DNA of 64,000 nucleotides from contig JAHFTB010000007.1 in NCBI GenBank assembly GCA_023269545.1, positions 24,941-88,940 on the forward strand, in the 5' to 3' direction. Position numbers and translations under genes: made by a program. This document shows positions 35,409-44,256 of the stretch, one piece after another; within the stretch, counting starts at the first letter, position 1; each line of letters begins with the position of its first letter. Under the pieces are notes generated by a model. The model was not told the DNA's origin. It was given only the letters and a program-made list of their open reading frames with translations, and did not search any database. This DNA comes from Verrucomicrobiota bacterium. Lineage in GTDB: Bacteria > Verrucomicrobiota > Verrucomicrobiia > Chthoniobacterales > Xiphinematobacteraceae.

Positions 35409-36449
35409 ATGTTTGACAAATTATTGGGATTTTTCTCGAACGATATTGGTATCGACCTGGGTACGGCGAATACCCTGGTCTATGTAAAGGATCACGGAAT
35501 TGTTCTCCGCGAACCCTCCGTAGTAGCCGTCCACCAAGGCACAAATAAGGTATTAGCCGTCGGAGATGAGGCAAAGCGCATGTTAGGTCGCACTCCTGGC
35601 AATATTATTGCAATCCGACCTTTAAAGGACGGCGTAATTGCCGATTTCGAAATTACCGAGGAAATGTTGCGTCACTTTATTAGTAAAGTCCATAATCGTC
35701 GGCGTATGGTACGTCCACGAGTAGTGATTGCCGTGCCCAGCGGAATTACAGAAGTGGAAAAACGCGCTGTTAAAGATTCCGCAACCCATGCCGGTGCTCG
35801 TGAGGTCTATCTGATTGAGGAACCCATGGCCGCTGCAATCGGAGTGGGCTTGCCCGTTCAAGACGCCGCAGGAAACATGATCATAGATATTGGGGGAGGC
35901 ACCACCGAAGTCGCTCTGATTTCACTTTCCGGCATCGTCTTTAGCCGGAGTGTAAGGGTCGCAGGAGATGAACTCGATGAAGCCATCGCCCAATACATGA
36001 AACGCGCATACAACCTCATGATCGGGGAACGCACGGCGGAAGAAATTAAGATCAAAATCGGGTCCGCATATAAACTCGAAAAAGAAACCACTATGGAAGT
36101 CAAGGGGCGCGACCTTGTGGCGGGTCTTCCCAAAACCATTACCATCTCATCTCAAGAAGTGCGAGAAGCTCTTACGGAACCTATCGCGACCATCGTGGAC
36201 TCCGTACGAATCACTCTTGAGCGGTGTCCTCCAGAGCTTTCCGCAGATCTGGTGGATCGCGGATTGGTGCTTGCCGGCGGCGGAGCTTTACTCCGCGGCT
36301 TGGATAAGCTATTGTCCGAAGAAACTGGCTTGCCGGTACACGTTGCAGAAGATCCTCTCAGTGCGGTTGCGGAGGGTACTGGCAGAGCTCTTCAGGAACT
36401 GAAATTTTTGCGTAAAGTAGCTTCCACGGATAAATCGACGGCAGGTTAA
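35409..36449 (+). CDS. mreB: Rod-shape-determining protein MreB
   Basis: 346 residues of the actin-like family. The phosphate-1 loop [15 protein letters not shown] (GTANT), [21 protein letters not shown] (phosphate-2) and [12 protein letters not shown] (adenosine) are present. MreB filaments guide lateral wall synthesis under the inner membrane. It heads the mreB-mreC-mreD-mrdA-rng block. The 278-base upstream gap should contain the promoter, but no box pair is convincing. Confidence 0.98.
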   Translation: MFDKLLGFFSNDIGIDLGTANTLVYVKDHGIVLREPSVVAVHQGTNKVLAVGDEAKRMLGRTPGNIIAIRPLKDGVIADFEITEEMLRHFISKVHNRRRMVRPRVVIAVPSGITEVEKRAVKDSATHAGAREVYLIEEPMAAAIGVGLPVQDAAGNMIIDIGGGTTEVALISLSGIVFSRSVRVAGDELDEAIAQYMKRAYNLMIGERTAEEIKIKIGSAYKLEKETTMEVKGRDLVAGLPKTITISSQEVREALTEPIATIVDSVRITLERCPPELSADLVDRGLVLAGGGALLRGLDKLLSEETGLPVHVAEDPLSAVAEGTGRALQELKFLRKVASTDKSTAG

Positions 36450-36641
36450 GATTACCGCGGCTCGGATTGCCCTTGAAGCACTTGCCCGGGAGCCCAAACT
36501 CCGGAGGCAATGTGCATGTGATCTTAAAACGTTTTAACTTAAAAATATTCCAAATAAAGCATGATATGCATCAGGCAGTCTGGCGAAAAAGTGGATCAGC
36601 CATTTTCGTGCATCATCATCCCAATGCTCTAAAAAATTTGA

Positions 36642-37454
36642 ATGAGCAAAATTAATGTTATCTTGCTCGTACTCGTCTTAACTGCGGCGGCAACTCTCGC
36701 GAGTATGCAAACAGACTTTGTTCAATGCGCGCAATCGCGCTTTCTGTCCGCTATTTCCCCTTTGCTCACGACGAGTGCTGCCATCCAGGATGCCGTTTCT
36801 TCGGACAGCTCTTTCAAATCTCTGACTCCCACTCAATTGCGTCAGCAGATCGATGCTCTTTCCATGGAAAATTCCCGCCTGCGAGCAACGCTGCAACTTA
36901 TGCAGGGTTTGCAGGAAGACAATCGCAAATTGCGCAATGCTCTGAATTATCGTACTCGCTCGGTTTTCCGCCTGATTCCTGCTCGTGTCATTTCCCGTAG
37001 CGCCGCCACCTGGTGGAGCATAGTTACCATCAACCGAGGCTTTCAAGATGGGTTGGAGACAGATATGCCGGTAGTTACCGAATTTGGCTTGGTCGGGAAG
37101 GTCACCACGGTAGCCAAGGATATTTCCACGGTATTGCTCCTTTCGGATGAAAACTGTAAGGTAGCCGCAGCTATTGAGGGAACCCGGGAAAAAGGCATCT
37201 CCAGCGGTCCCCGAGTAGCGGATTCTCCTTCTTGTCCTCTGTTGGAACTCAATTTTCTTTCCAAGGACGCTAAAATTCAACTAGGCAACCGAGTCTATAG
37301 CGCCGGAATCAGCGGAGGGGTTTTCCCATCCGGAATCCTTTTGGGAACTATTAAGGATTTCCATCCAAGAGACTTGGATGGGCAGGCGCATATCGAGCCG
37401 GCTGTGGATTTGGCTCACGTTGAGGACGTCTTTGTGGTGGTAGGCACAAAATGA
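36642..37454 (+). CDS. mreC: Rod-shape-determining protein MreC
   Basis: 270 residues. An N-terminal hydrophobic anchor (VILLVLVLTAAATLASM) is followed by a coiled coil (about 60-100, QLRQQIDALSMENSRLRATL) and the periplasmic beta domain with VITINRG, DMPVVTEFGLVGKV and VLLLSDENCKVAA. It links MreB to the PBP2 synthase. It lies 192 bases after mreB and overlaps mreD by 4 bases. Confidence 0.94.
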   Translation: MSKINVILLVLVLTAAATLASMQTDFVQCAQSRFLSAISPLLTTSAAIQDAVSSDSSFKSLTPTQLRQQIDALSMENSRLRATLQLMQGLQEDNRKLRNALNYRTRSVFRLIPARVISRSAATWWSIVTINRGFQDGLETDMPVVTEFGLVGKVTTVAKDISTVLLLSDENCKVAAAIEGTREKGISSGPRVADSPSCPLLELNFLSKDAKIQLGNRVYSAGISGGVFPSGILLGTIKDFHPRDLDGQAHIEPAVDLAHVEDVFVVVGTK

Positions 37455-37996
37455 AAGCCATTTTTTTATTGATTATCCTGGCGGTATCCATGCTGATCGC
37501 CTTGGTGATACAGGACTTTCTTCCTTCACCCACTCTCCTAAAGGGCGCTCATATCGTGTTGCTACCCATTCTCTTTGCTTACGGGGCCCTTGTCCTGCCC
37601 TTTCCGGCTATGCTAGTCTTGGCAATCATCGCGGGGGGGCTCACGGATCTTTCTGTTCCACAAATTGTGAATGCCAAAGTTGAAATTGGCTTAGGGTCGT
37701 CTATCATCATTTATGCAGTACTGGGCACAATTATGCAAGGCGTACAAAAAGCATTCTTTAGAGGAGCTTGGTGGCTTCATCCGCCTTTAAGTGCTCTTTG
37801 CACATTTCTACTTCTTACACTGCAATACCTTATGATCGCTTTACGCAGAGAAAGTATTTTTTTTAATGAAACCGTAATCTGGAAAATTTTGATACCCACT
37901 ATAATTGCCTTTTTCCTTTCCCCCCTTATCGAAGCTCTTTTTATACTTATTGAGCGAGCTTTGCCTAATTTACAACGTCCCCCGCGAGGATATTAA
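37451..37996 (+). CDS. mreD: Rod-shape-determining membrane protein MreD
   Basis: 181 residues with five or six hydrophobic helices and little else, as in MreD. Sequence conservation in this family is weak, so the call rests largely on position: a 4-base overlap with mreC and a 5-base gap to mrdA. It is an inner-membrane part of the elongasome. Confidence 0.85.
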   Translation: MKAIFLLIILAVSMLIALVIQDFLPSPTLLKGAHIVLLPILFAYGALVLPFPAMLVLAIIAGGLTDLSVPQIVNAKVEIGLGSSIIIYAVLGTIMQGVQKAFFRGAWWLHPPLSALCTFLLLTLQYLMIALRRESIFFNETVIWKILIPTIIAFFLSPLIEALFILIERALPNLQRPPRGY

Positions 37997-38001
37997 TTCC
38001 C

Positions 38002-40209
38002 ATGTACCGGAGGCGGGCCAGTTTTCGATTATATGCCTTAAGCGCAATCACTATCTTAGCGCTAAGCGCCATAGTGGTAAAGCTTTGGTATATTCAAATC
38101 GTTAAAGGAGTGGATTATCGCACCCGCTTGAATACGCGTTCTCAAGTCACTGTTCGCATTCCTGCCGTACGAGGGGAAATCCGGGATCGCAATGGAGTCC
38201 CCCTCGTCCAAAATCGCCCGAGCTTTAATGTGGACATCTATCTGCCCACCATGGTGCGCACCTATAAACAAATCAATGGCCGAGCACCACAAACCACTTA
38301 TCGTGCGACGGTATACAATATGGTCAAAGACCTGTCTGAGGATGACGTGGTAGCCATCGTAAGGCAAAGCATCATCCCGCGCCTCGAAGATTTAGGCCTG
38401 GCCCAGGATTTTAACGCACGCAAACTCCAACTCCATTACCGACACAACGTGGAGATCCCCTTCAATTACCGGCAGGATCTGGATTTTGATACGATGGCCC
38501 GCTTTAGCGAAAATAATGTCGCGCTCCCTGGGGTCACCGTCTCCATGAATCCGGTTCGCTACTATGTTTATGGAGCCCTGGCAGCACACATTCTTGGTTA
38601 TGTGGGAATGCCCCATAACATCAATCGAGAAGAAGCCTCCAAATACACCTACTTCCAATCGGACCCGGAGGGAAAATCCCAAGTGGAACTCTATGCGAAT
38701 CATTGGCTAAAAGGAACCCCAGGGGTGAGAACCCTCCAACGAAATGTCCGAGGAGCTACCGAAAGCGAAGTCAATCTCATTCCCCCTAAAGCTGGTGACA
38801 ATGTCTACCTGACTATCGACGCCCGCATACAGTATATTGTGGAAAAGGTTCTCCGAAGCATCGGTCGAGGAGCCGCCGTAGTCGTCAATCCCAATAATGG
38901 CGACATTCTCGCTATGGCCTCGGTTCCTTCATTCGATCCCAATAAATTTATTCCCACGATCAGTGGAAAAGATTGGACTGCTCTGGTCAAAGATACCACG
39001 GATCCGCTGACGAACCGCGCTATCAGCGCTTATGCGCCAGGTTCGACATACAAGATCGTCACCGCACTCGCCGGGCTGCGCAGTGGAATTGGACAAAAGA
39101 AATTTACCTGCTATGGAGGGGTCCAGTATGGAAACAAATACATGCAATGTTGGGTCCACCAAAAGAATATGCGCCCTCATGGCACACTGTCACTCGTCGA
39201 TGCTTTGAAAGTTTCCTGCAATGCTTTCTTTTACCAATATGGAAATGCCGCGGGCATCGAACAAATCGATACTGTCGGACAGATGCTTGGGTTAGGACAA
39301 AAAAGCGGGGTTCCTCTTTCTGCCGAAGCCGCCGGTATACTGCCCGGCCCGGAATGGTTGAGTAGAATAAGTCCTACAGAACGTTGGTCTGCAGGCTATA
39401 CTGCCAATACCTCCATCGGACAAGGCTTCGTCCTGGCAACCCCTCTTCAAATGGCCCTTACCACCGCAGCAATTGCCAACGGTGGCACCGCTTATTATCC
39501 TCGCTTAATTGACCGCATTGTGACCTCTGATGGCCACTTGGTTTCTCACGAACCTTCCAAGATTCGGGCTCATCTTCTCGCTGATGGAAAAATTAAACCG
39601 GAAGAATTCGACCTCATCCGTAAGGGCATGTTTGCAGTAGTAAACTCCTCAGGAGGTTCCGGTAGTAAAGCTCGCATACCTAATGCCACCGTGGCAGGAA
39701 AAACAGGAACTGCCCAATTTTGGCGAAATGGAGTTAAAGATAATAGAGTCTGGTTTATTGCCTTTGCTCCTTTTGAAACCCCCAAATACGCTGTCTGTGT
39801 GATGGTCGAAGGAGCCAAATCGGGCGGAGGTGTCGCCGCTCCCATTGCGGGAAAAATCCTCGAAGATATTTTTAGTATGGAAAAAAGCCAAGACTCCGGC
39901 CTGGCTACTCTCACTCCCGCCACAGGCGGCTTTACTCAAGTCGAATCCGTTGGCTTTTCAGGAAGTACCTCACAGATCAGAAATACTCATTCCGGCGAGA
40001 ATACCGTTGAAACTGACGGAGAAACAGCCGATACCGCTGCCCCTCCCGATTCTCGTGCGATAGAACGCAAGCAAGAACCCTCCCCCCAACCCGATGTTAG
40101 TGATGAAGCAGACGCCGCCGGCCGTGTCCGTAACCGACCCAAAAATTCAAACGGCTTTGGAAAGTTTTTTGATTTCCTTCGAAAGAAATCTCAGCCATCG
40201 AACCCATAG
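38002..40209 (+). CDS. mrdA: Penicillin-binding protein 2 (elongasome transpeptidase)
   Basis: 735 residues. One N-terminal helix (LYALSAITILALSAIVVKLW), a dimerisation domain (VRGEIRDRNGVPLVQNRPSF), and a transpeptidase domain with STYK (active Ser, in APGSTYKIV), SCN and KTGT are present. It crosslinks peptidoglycan during elongation. A polar tail of about 110 residues (from roughly 620), rich in Ser, Glu and Pro and ending in a basic FGKFFDFLRKK, is longer than in model PBP2. Its usual partner rodA is not the next gene. Confidence 0.95.
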   Translation: MYRRRASFRLYALSAITILALSAIVVKLWYIQIVKGVDYRTRLNTRSQVTVRIPAVRGEIRDRNGVPLVQNRPSFNVDIYLPTMVRTYKQINGRAPQTTYRATVYNMVKDLSEDDVVAIVRQSIIPRLEDLGLAQDFNARKLQLHYRHNVEIPFNYRQDLDFDTMARFSENNVALPGVTVSMNPVRYYVYGALAAHILGYVGMPHNINREEASKYTYFQSDPEGKSQVELYANHWLKGTPGVRTLQRNVRGATESEVNLIPPKAGDNVYLTIDARIQYIVEKVLRSIGRGAAVVVNPNNGDILAMASVPSFDPNKFIPTISGKDWTALVKDTTDPLTNRAISAYAPGSTYKIVTALAGLRSGIGQKKFTCYGGVQYGNKYMQCWVHQKNMRPHGTLSLVDALKVSCNAFFYQYGNAAGIEQIDTVGQMLGLGQKSGVPLSAEAAGILPGPEWLSRISPTERWSAGYTANTSIGQGFVLATPLQMALTTAAIANGGTAYYPRLIDRIVTSDGHLVSHEPSKIRAHLLADGKIKPEEFDLIRKGMFAVVNSSGGSGSKARIPNATVAGKTGTAQFWRNGVKDNRVWFIAFAPFETPKYAVCVMVEGAKSGGGVAAPIAGKILEDIFSMEKSQDSGLATLTPATGGFTQVESVGFSGSTSQIRNTHSGENTVETDGETADTAAPPDSRAIERKQEPSPQPDVSDEADAAGRVRNRPKNSNGFGKFFDFLRKKSQPSNP

Positions 40210-40363
40210 GATCTGTTCAAAAAATATGAACAGGTGGCGCAAAGGAAAATTGTGGTACAGCCGGCCAAAAGAGGCAACTGCGTTGCTTTTTTTATCTGCG
40301 CCACTTTCTGCGGCCAGATGGCTTTTCTTCGCTGCATGGCCTTCTTTTTTATTTCGTTACTTA

Positions 40364-40393
40364 CTTAAGTGTAGCTACTTCGCTATACTTAAG
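40364..40393 (+). promoter_or_regulatory. Long hairpin upstream of the RNase G gene
   Basis: CTTAAGTGTAGC (40364-40375) and GCTATACTTAAG (40382-40393) form a 12-bp stem with one G-U pair around a six-base loop. There is no T run, so a processing or attenuation site is more likely than a terminator. It includes TATAGCGAAG on the minus strand, so a relation to the TATAGCG repeats is possible. Confidence 0.5.
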
Positions 40394-40481
40394 GCAGAAA
40401 ACAATACAGTTGCCCTCGTCCGATTTCCCTCCCCCTTCCCCATGATGCCCGCGCATCTTATAAATTACTTTTTTATTTCCC

Positions 40482-42062
40482 ATGATTGAATCTGTAAAAC
40501 GCCTCCTCGGCATGAGTAAAAAAAAATCCGGAATTATGCTGATCGTAAGCTGCGAAAAGCTCGAAAAACGGGTTGCCCTCCTTGAAGGAGGTCTTCTCGA
40601 AGAGTACACCACTGAAAGAGACACCGATCGCAATATTGTTGGCGCGATCTTTAAAGGAAAAGTCAGGAATATTGAGCAAGGGATCAAAGCCATGTTCGTA
40701 GACATCGGATTTGAAAAAAATGCCTTCCTTCAATTTTGGGATGCTATCCCAGCCGCTCTCGACAATGAAATCGAGACGGTAGTCCGCGCCGGAAAAGAAA
40801 AACCCGGCAATCGCAAAAAAATAACCGCCAAAGACGTTCCCTCCATTTACCCCGTAGGCTCGGAAATTGTGGTACAAGTGAAAAAAGGCCCTATCAGCAA
40901 CAAAGGCCCCCGTATCACAACGGATATTAGCATCCCCGGCCGATATTTGGTCCTCATGCCATTTAATGATCAGTGCGGAATTTCACGTAAAATCGAGGAC
41001 CCTAAGGAACGAGATCGCCTTCGTGTGATTCTGCGTAAGCTGCATCTCCCCGAAGGAATGGGCATTATTATTCGAACGGTCGGTCAAGGACAACGGGAAC
41101 GGTTTTTTGTCAGAGATCTCAGTCTCCTCTTAGACCAATGGAAAGAAATCCAAGAGGGAATGAAAAATCGACCTGCTCCCGCCATGCTTTCCGCTGAACC
41201 CGATCTTATCGATCGGACCGTGCGCGACTTCCTTACCGACAGCGTGGATGCGGTCCATGTGGACGATATGAAAGCCTGCGAGCGCATGCAACTCCTGATC
41301 AGCCACGTCTCCAAACGTGCTCGCAGCAAAGTACATTTTTATAGTGGAGCGCAGCCCATCTTCGAAAACTTTGGCGTTCAAAAGCAAATCGAAGCTGCTT
41401 TTCTGCGTCAAGTATGGCTCCCCTGCGGCGGCTACATCGTCATCGATGAAACAGAAGCGATGATCGCTGTCGACGTCAATACAGGCCGCAATAAAGGGAC
41501 CAAAGACATGGAGAAAACCCTCCTTCAAACCAACCTCGAAGCCGCCGACGAAATTGCACGACAGCTACGACTTCGGAATATTGGAGGCATTATTGTCGCC
41601 GACTTCATCGACATGAAGAATCGGAAAGATCAACAAACCGTTTACCAACGACTCCGCGAACGGCTGAAACGCGATAAAGCACGGACTCATCTCCTCCCCA
41701 TTTCTCCCCTCGGTCTCATGGAAATGACTCGGCAACGCGCTCAGGAAAGTCTGGCAAGTACGCACTACTTAAATTGTCCTTACTGCCACGGCCATGGATA
41801 CATTAAAAGCCCCACAACCATGAGCGTCGAGCTTCAACGAACCCTGCACTCCATCATGCGTAAATATGTAAACGCTGTGCATGAACTTAAAATCATCGTC
41901 CACCCGGATCTCCTCAACCGCCTACGTACCGAAGACGAGGAACTTTTATTGGACATTGAGCGCCGCTACTCCGCACGCCTGAGCTTCCGAGCCGACCCCA
42001 CTTTCCACCATGAAAAATTTTCCATCCTCAATGCTGTGACAAACGAAGAGCTTAAGCCTTAG
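40482..42062 (+). CDS. rng: Ribonuclease G/E family endoribonuclease
   Basis: 526 residues. An S1-like RNA-binding domain at the N-terminus is followed by the catalytic region with Mg-binding AVDVNTGRN and ADFIDMKN, and a zinc-link NCPYCHGHG. It cleaves single-stranded AU-rich RNA in rRNA and mRNA processing. Its length fits RNase G rather than the scaffold-bearing RNase E. It follows mrdA after a 272-base gap. Confidence 0.93.
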   Translation: MIESVKRLLGMSKKKSGIMLIVSCEKLEKRVALLEGGLLEEYTTERDTDRNIVGAIFKGKVRNIEQGIKAMFVDIGFEKNAFLQFWDAIPAALDNEIETVVRAGKEKPGNRKKITAKDVPSIYPVGSEIVVQVKKGPISNKGPRITTDISIPGRYLVLMPFNDQCGISRKIEDPKERDRLRVILRKLHLPEGMGIIIRTVGQGQRERFFVRDLSLLLDQWKEIQEGMKNRPAPAMLSAEPDLIDRTVRDFLTDSVDAVHVDDMKACERMQLLISHVSKRARSKVHFYSGAQPIFENFGVQKQIEAAFLRQVWLPCGGYIVIDETEAMIAVDVNTGRNKGTKDMEKTLLQTNLEAADEIARQLRLRNIGGIIVADFIDMKNRKDQQTVYQRLRERLKRDKARTHLLPISPLGLMEMTRQRAQESLASTHYLNCPYCHGHGYIKSPTTMSVELQRTLHSIMRKYVNAVHELKIIVHPDLLNRLRTEDEELLLDIERRYSARLSFRADPTFHHEKFSILNAVTNEELKP

Positions 42063-42435
42063 CACTCTCATTGCTTTTTGGACTGGCTCTGAGAGGGCAA
42101 AAGCTGGCTCCATAGATAGCGAAGGCAGTATAAAATGATTTCGCTATAGCTCAACATACCGGATATTTCGGCTGTTCTGCGTAGAATATTCGCATTGCAC
42201 GCGGTTTATTCTGAGGAATGATCTTCCATTCACAAATAATCGACAATTTTTAAAATCGTTAACTTCCTCTTTATTAACGAAATATAAATTTCATCGTCGG
42301 GTTTTCTTGTCCTTTGCGCTTGTATGAAACAAGTGTTCTCCTATGGAATAGTACCTAATTTATTCAAAGGATTTTAAAAAAAAGCTTAACTCTGTTCATT
42401 GTTAAAGTTTTTTATGACCCTATTCTGGCAGCTTT
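42063..42435. other. Intergenic region before the metalloprotease gene
   Basis: 373 bases without a gene. It contains a TATAGCG repeat (42114-42149) and an AT-rich stretch with CGTTAACTTCC, TTATTAACG and ATATAAATTTCAT around 42255-42296. The last blocks resemble sequence near 12303-12395, another accessory region, and could be shared regulatory elements. Confidence 0.4.
42114..42149. repeat. TATAGCG-family repeat, short palindromic form
   Basis: ATAGCGAAGGCAGTATAAAA is followed by TGATTTCGCTATAG; the ends (TAGCGAA / TTCGCTA) are inverted. Confidence 0.7.
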
Positions 42436-43578
42436 ATGATCCAGCTAAATAGTATCTTCACAAATTCTCTTCCAGGAGGCAGATCTTCAGAATTAAGTCT
42501 GTCGCCACATGAAATTACAATTCCGACCGGAACGATTCTTGGTGTGACAAGTCCAAACGCAGCTTCAAAGGCTACGCCTCATTATCTGAGATCAGATTAT
42601 ATTCTGATACCAAAGTCTCAATCCCTAAAGTCTCCATCCCCGGAGAATAGGCCGCAAATCGATATTCTTAAAGGGAGCAAACTTTTACGTTGGGATTATA
42701 ATGCTAGTGGGGGAAAATGGACAGTTCTGGATGATAATATGACAGAGGATTATGTTTTAATCCTAAAAAACAAAGCGGAAAATCCCAGACCTACTTCAAG
42801 TCAAACGGCGCAGAAAGTGCATCAGCGGAGCAGTGGAGCACAACCACAAGATTTGCAGGCAATAGTGCCAAAAACTCAGTGGGGAGGGGCTCCATTTTCT
42901 CAGCTCAAGCCTGAAATTCAAAGATTAATTAATGAACATGGTGGAAACTCGGTAAAATCGAGAGATGCGATCCACAGATTACTAGCGTTGCCAGAATCGC
43001 AGCGCGCAAAGATGGAGTTAAATCATTCCCAACGTCTCCCATATTCTTATACGAAAGATCAATATGAAAGAGGTGTTCATTTTGTCCGATCTTTAACTTC
43101 GAGTTCCGTAATGAGTCCGGCGACTGTCGATATATCTCACGAACCGAGTGATTATCCGGGTTGGGCGTTGGGTGGACAGCGTATCAATATCGCACCTACC
43201 ACCATGGATGTCGATAGGGTTTTAGCCCACGAATTGGGGCATATCGTGGAAGCTCGTAGTTCTTCCGTTCGGGGAAAAATTATTGCATTTCAAAATAGTC
43301 GTATCACACGTCCATGGGCTTGGAAATTACCTCCGGGGCTCTGTTATCGTACTAGCCAAATAGCTCAGGGAAACCGGCACGAGATTCTAGCAGTAGGCAT
43401 CGAGGCCATTTTCTATGATCCTGTGAGATTTTTTCAATTGGATCCGGAATTTTTCGGCGGAATCGTTGATATTTTGCGTGGTATCGATGGTGCCGGAACG
43501 TCTGGCACATCTTACCCACAAAACGGATACGGCCGATCCTACTATTCTAAGTCAAACTATGTGGCAATGCGCGTATAA
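42436..43578 (+). CDS. Zinc metalloprotease, lethal-factor-like candidate effector
   Basis: 380 residues with no signal peptide. The first 140 residues are polar and variable-looking. The C-terminal part has HELGH (265-269) in VDRVLAHELGHIVEARS. About 47 residues later comes RHEILAVGIEAIFYD, where Glu316 or Glu323 could be the third zinc ligand. The E...E/A...F/Y-D layout recalls the catalytic domain of anthrax lethal factor and its ATLF-type relatives (gluzincins), toxins that cleave host or target proteins. The identification is by motif order; substrate unknown. A strong terminator follows, so this is a self-contained cassette between rng and the EVE gene. Confidence 0.6.
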   Translation: MIQLNSIFTNSLPGGRSSELSLSPHEITIPTGTILGVTSPNAASKATPHYLRSDYILIPKSQSLKSPSPENRPQIDILKGSKLLRWDYNASGGKWTVLDDNMTEDYVLILKNKAENPRPTSSQTAQKVHQRSSGAQPQDLQAIVPKTQWGGAPFSQLKPEIQRLINEHGGNSVKSRDAIHRLLALPESQRAKMELNHSQRLPYSYTKDQYERGVHFVRSLTSSSVMSPATVDISHEPSDYPGWALGGQRINIAPTTMDVDRVLAHELGHIVEARSSSVRGKIIAFQNSRITRPWAWKLPPGLCYRTSQIAQGNRHEILAVGIEAIFYDPVRFFQLDPEFFGGIVDILRGIDGAGTSGTSYPQNGYGRSYYSKSNYVAMRV

Positions 43579-43598
43579 AGGCTCTTCGTCAAATTGAG

Positions 43599-43646
43599 TG
43601 GGTAAATACTCGGCTACATCTGCACGTATTTACCCAGTCTTTTTTT
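43599..43646 (+). terminator. Rho-independent terminator after the metalloprotease gene
   Basis: A perfect 11-bp stem, TGGGTAAATAC (43599-43609) and GTATTTACCCA (43626-43636), is followed by GTCTTTTTTT. It is the clearest intrinsic terminator in the window. Confidence 0.85.
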
Positions 43647-43776
43647 CGAGGAACTCTCTTTTTTCTGCTATATGAGTGACCATGCTCTCCTTAAAAAAGC
43701 CCGGTTCCTGGGCAGAAAACAGTTGCCTGCTCGGTGAGAAGTGGGCAGTGAAAAAGAAGTCCGATAAGTCCGATTA

Positions 43777-44256
43777 ATGAAAAAAACTGCAAAAGTGACA
43801 AGCTCTGCCCGTCCGGCGAGAATAATTGCCCGTCCGGCGAGGACTGAAGGAGGCACTTGGCTTGTCAAACAGGAGCCAGCCGCATATTCATGGAATGATT
43901 TTGTACAGGAGGGAGGTACGGTTTGGACAGGAGTCCGCAATTTCCAAGCACGCAAGAACCTTGCCGATATGGCTGTGGGAGATGAGGTGTTTTTTTATCA
44001 TAGCGTAGTGGGCAAATGTATTGTGGGATTGGCTCGTGTGCGGAAGGCTGCCTATCCGGATCCTACGGCAAACGAAGGCAATTGGATTTGTGTGGATCTG
44101 GAGCCCGTGCGTGAGTTTGCTCGACCGGTTTCTCTGGAGGATATTAAAGCGCAGACTTCGTTGCAGGATTTTCCTTTGGTGCGACAGTCTCGCTTGAGTG
44201 TCATGCCTGTCAGTCCAAGCCAGTTTCGTGAAATTCTCAAATTGGCAGAAGAATGA
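43777..44256 (+). CDS. EVE-domain protein
   Basis: 159 residues. After a basic N-terminus the EVE domain (PUA-like) begins GGTWLVKQEPAAYSWNDF, with GVRNFQARKNLADMAVGDEV and FFYHSVVGKCIVGLARV, as in thymocyte nuclear protein 1 homologues. EVE domains bind modified nucleobases. The N-terminal RPAR is duplicated (ARPARIIARPAR) by a short DNA duplication. It overlaps the next gene by 4 bases, tying it to an AddB-like nuclease, which suggests a DNA-repair or defence role (inference). Confidence 0.9.
   Translation: MKKTAKVTSSARPARIIARPARTEGGTWLVKQEPAAYSWNDFVQEGGTVWTGVRNFQARKNLADMAVGDEVFFYHSVVGKCIVGLARVRKAAYPDPTANEGNWICVDLEPVREFARPVSLEDIKAQTSLQDFPLVRQSRLSVMPVSPSQFREILKLAEE

Noticed and set aside
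40094..40489. 131-codon plus-strand frame over the end of mrdA
   Set aside because: It is an out-of-frame reading of the mrdA tail and the following gap; no family features, and no resemblance to RodA.
43668..43955. 95-codon minus-strand frame before the EVE gene
   Set aside because: Mostly antisense to the EVE gene with no features of its own.
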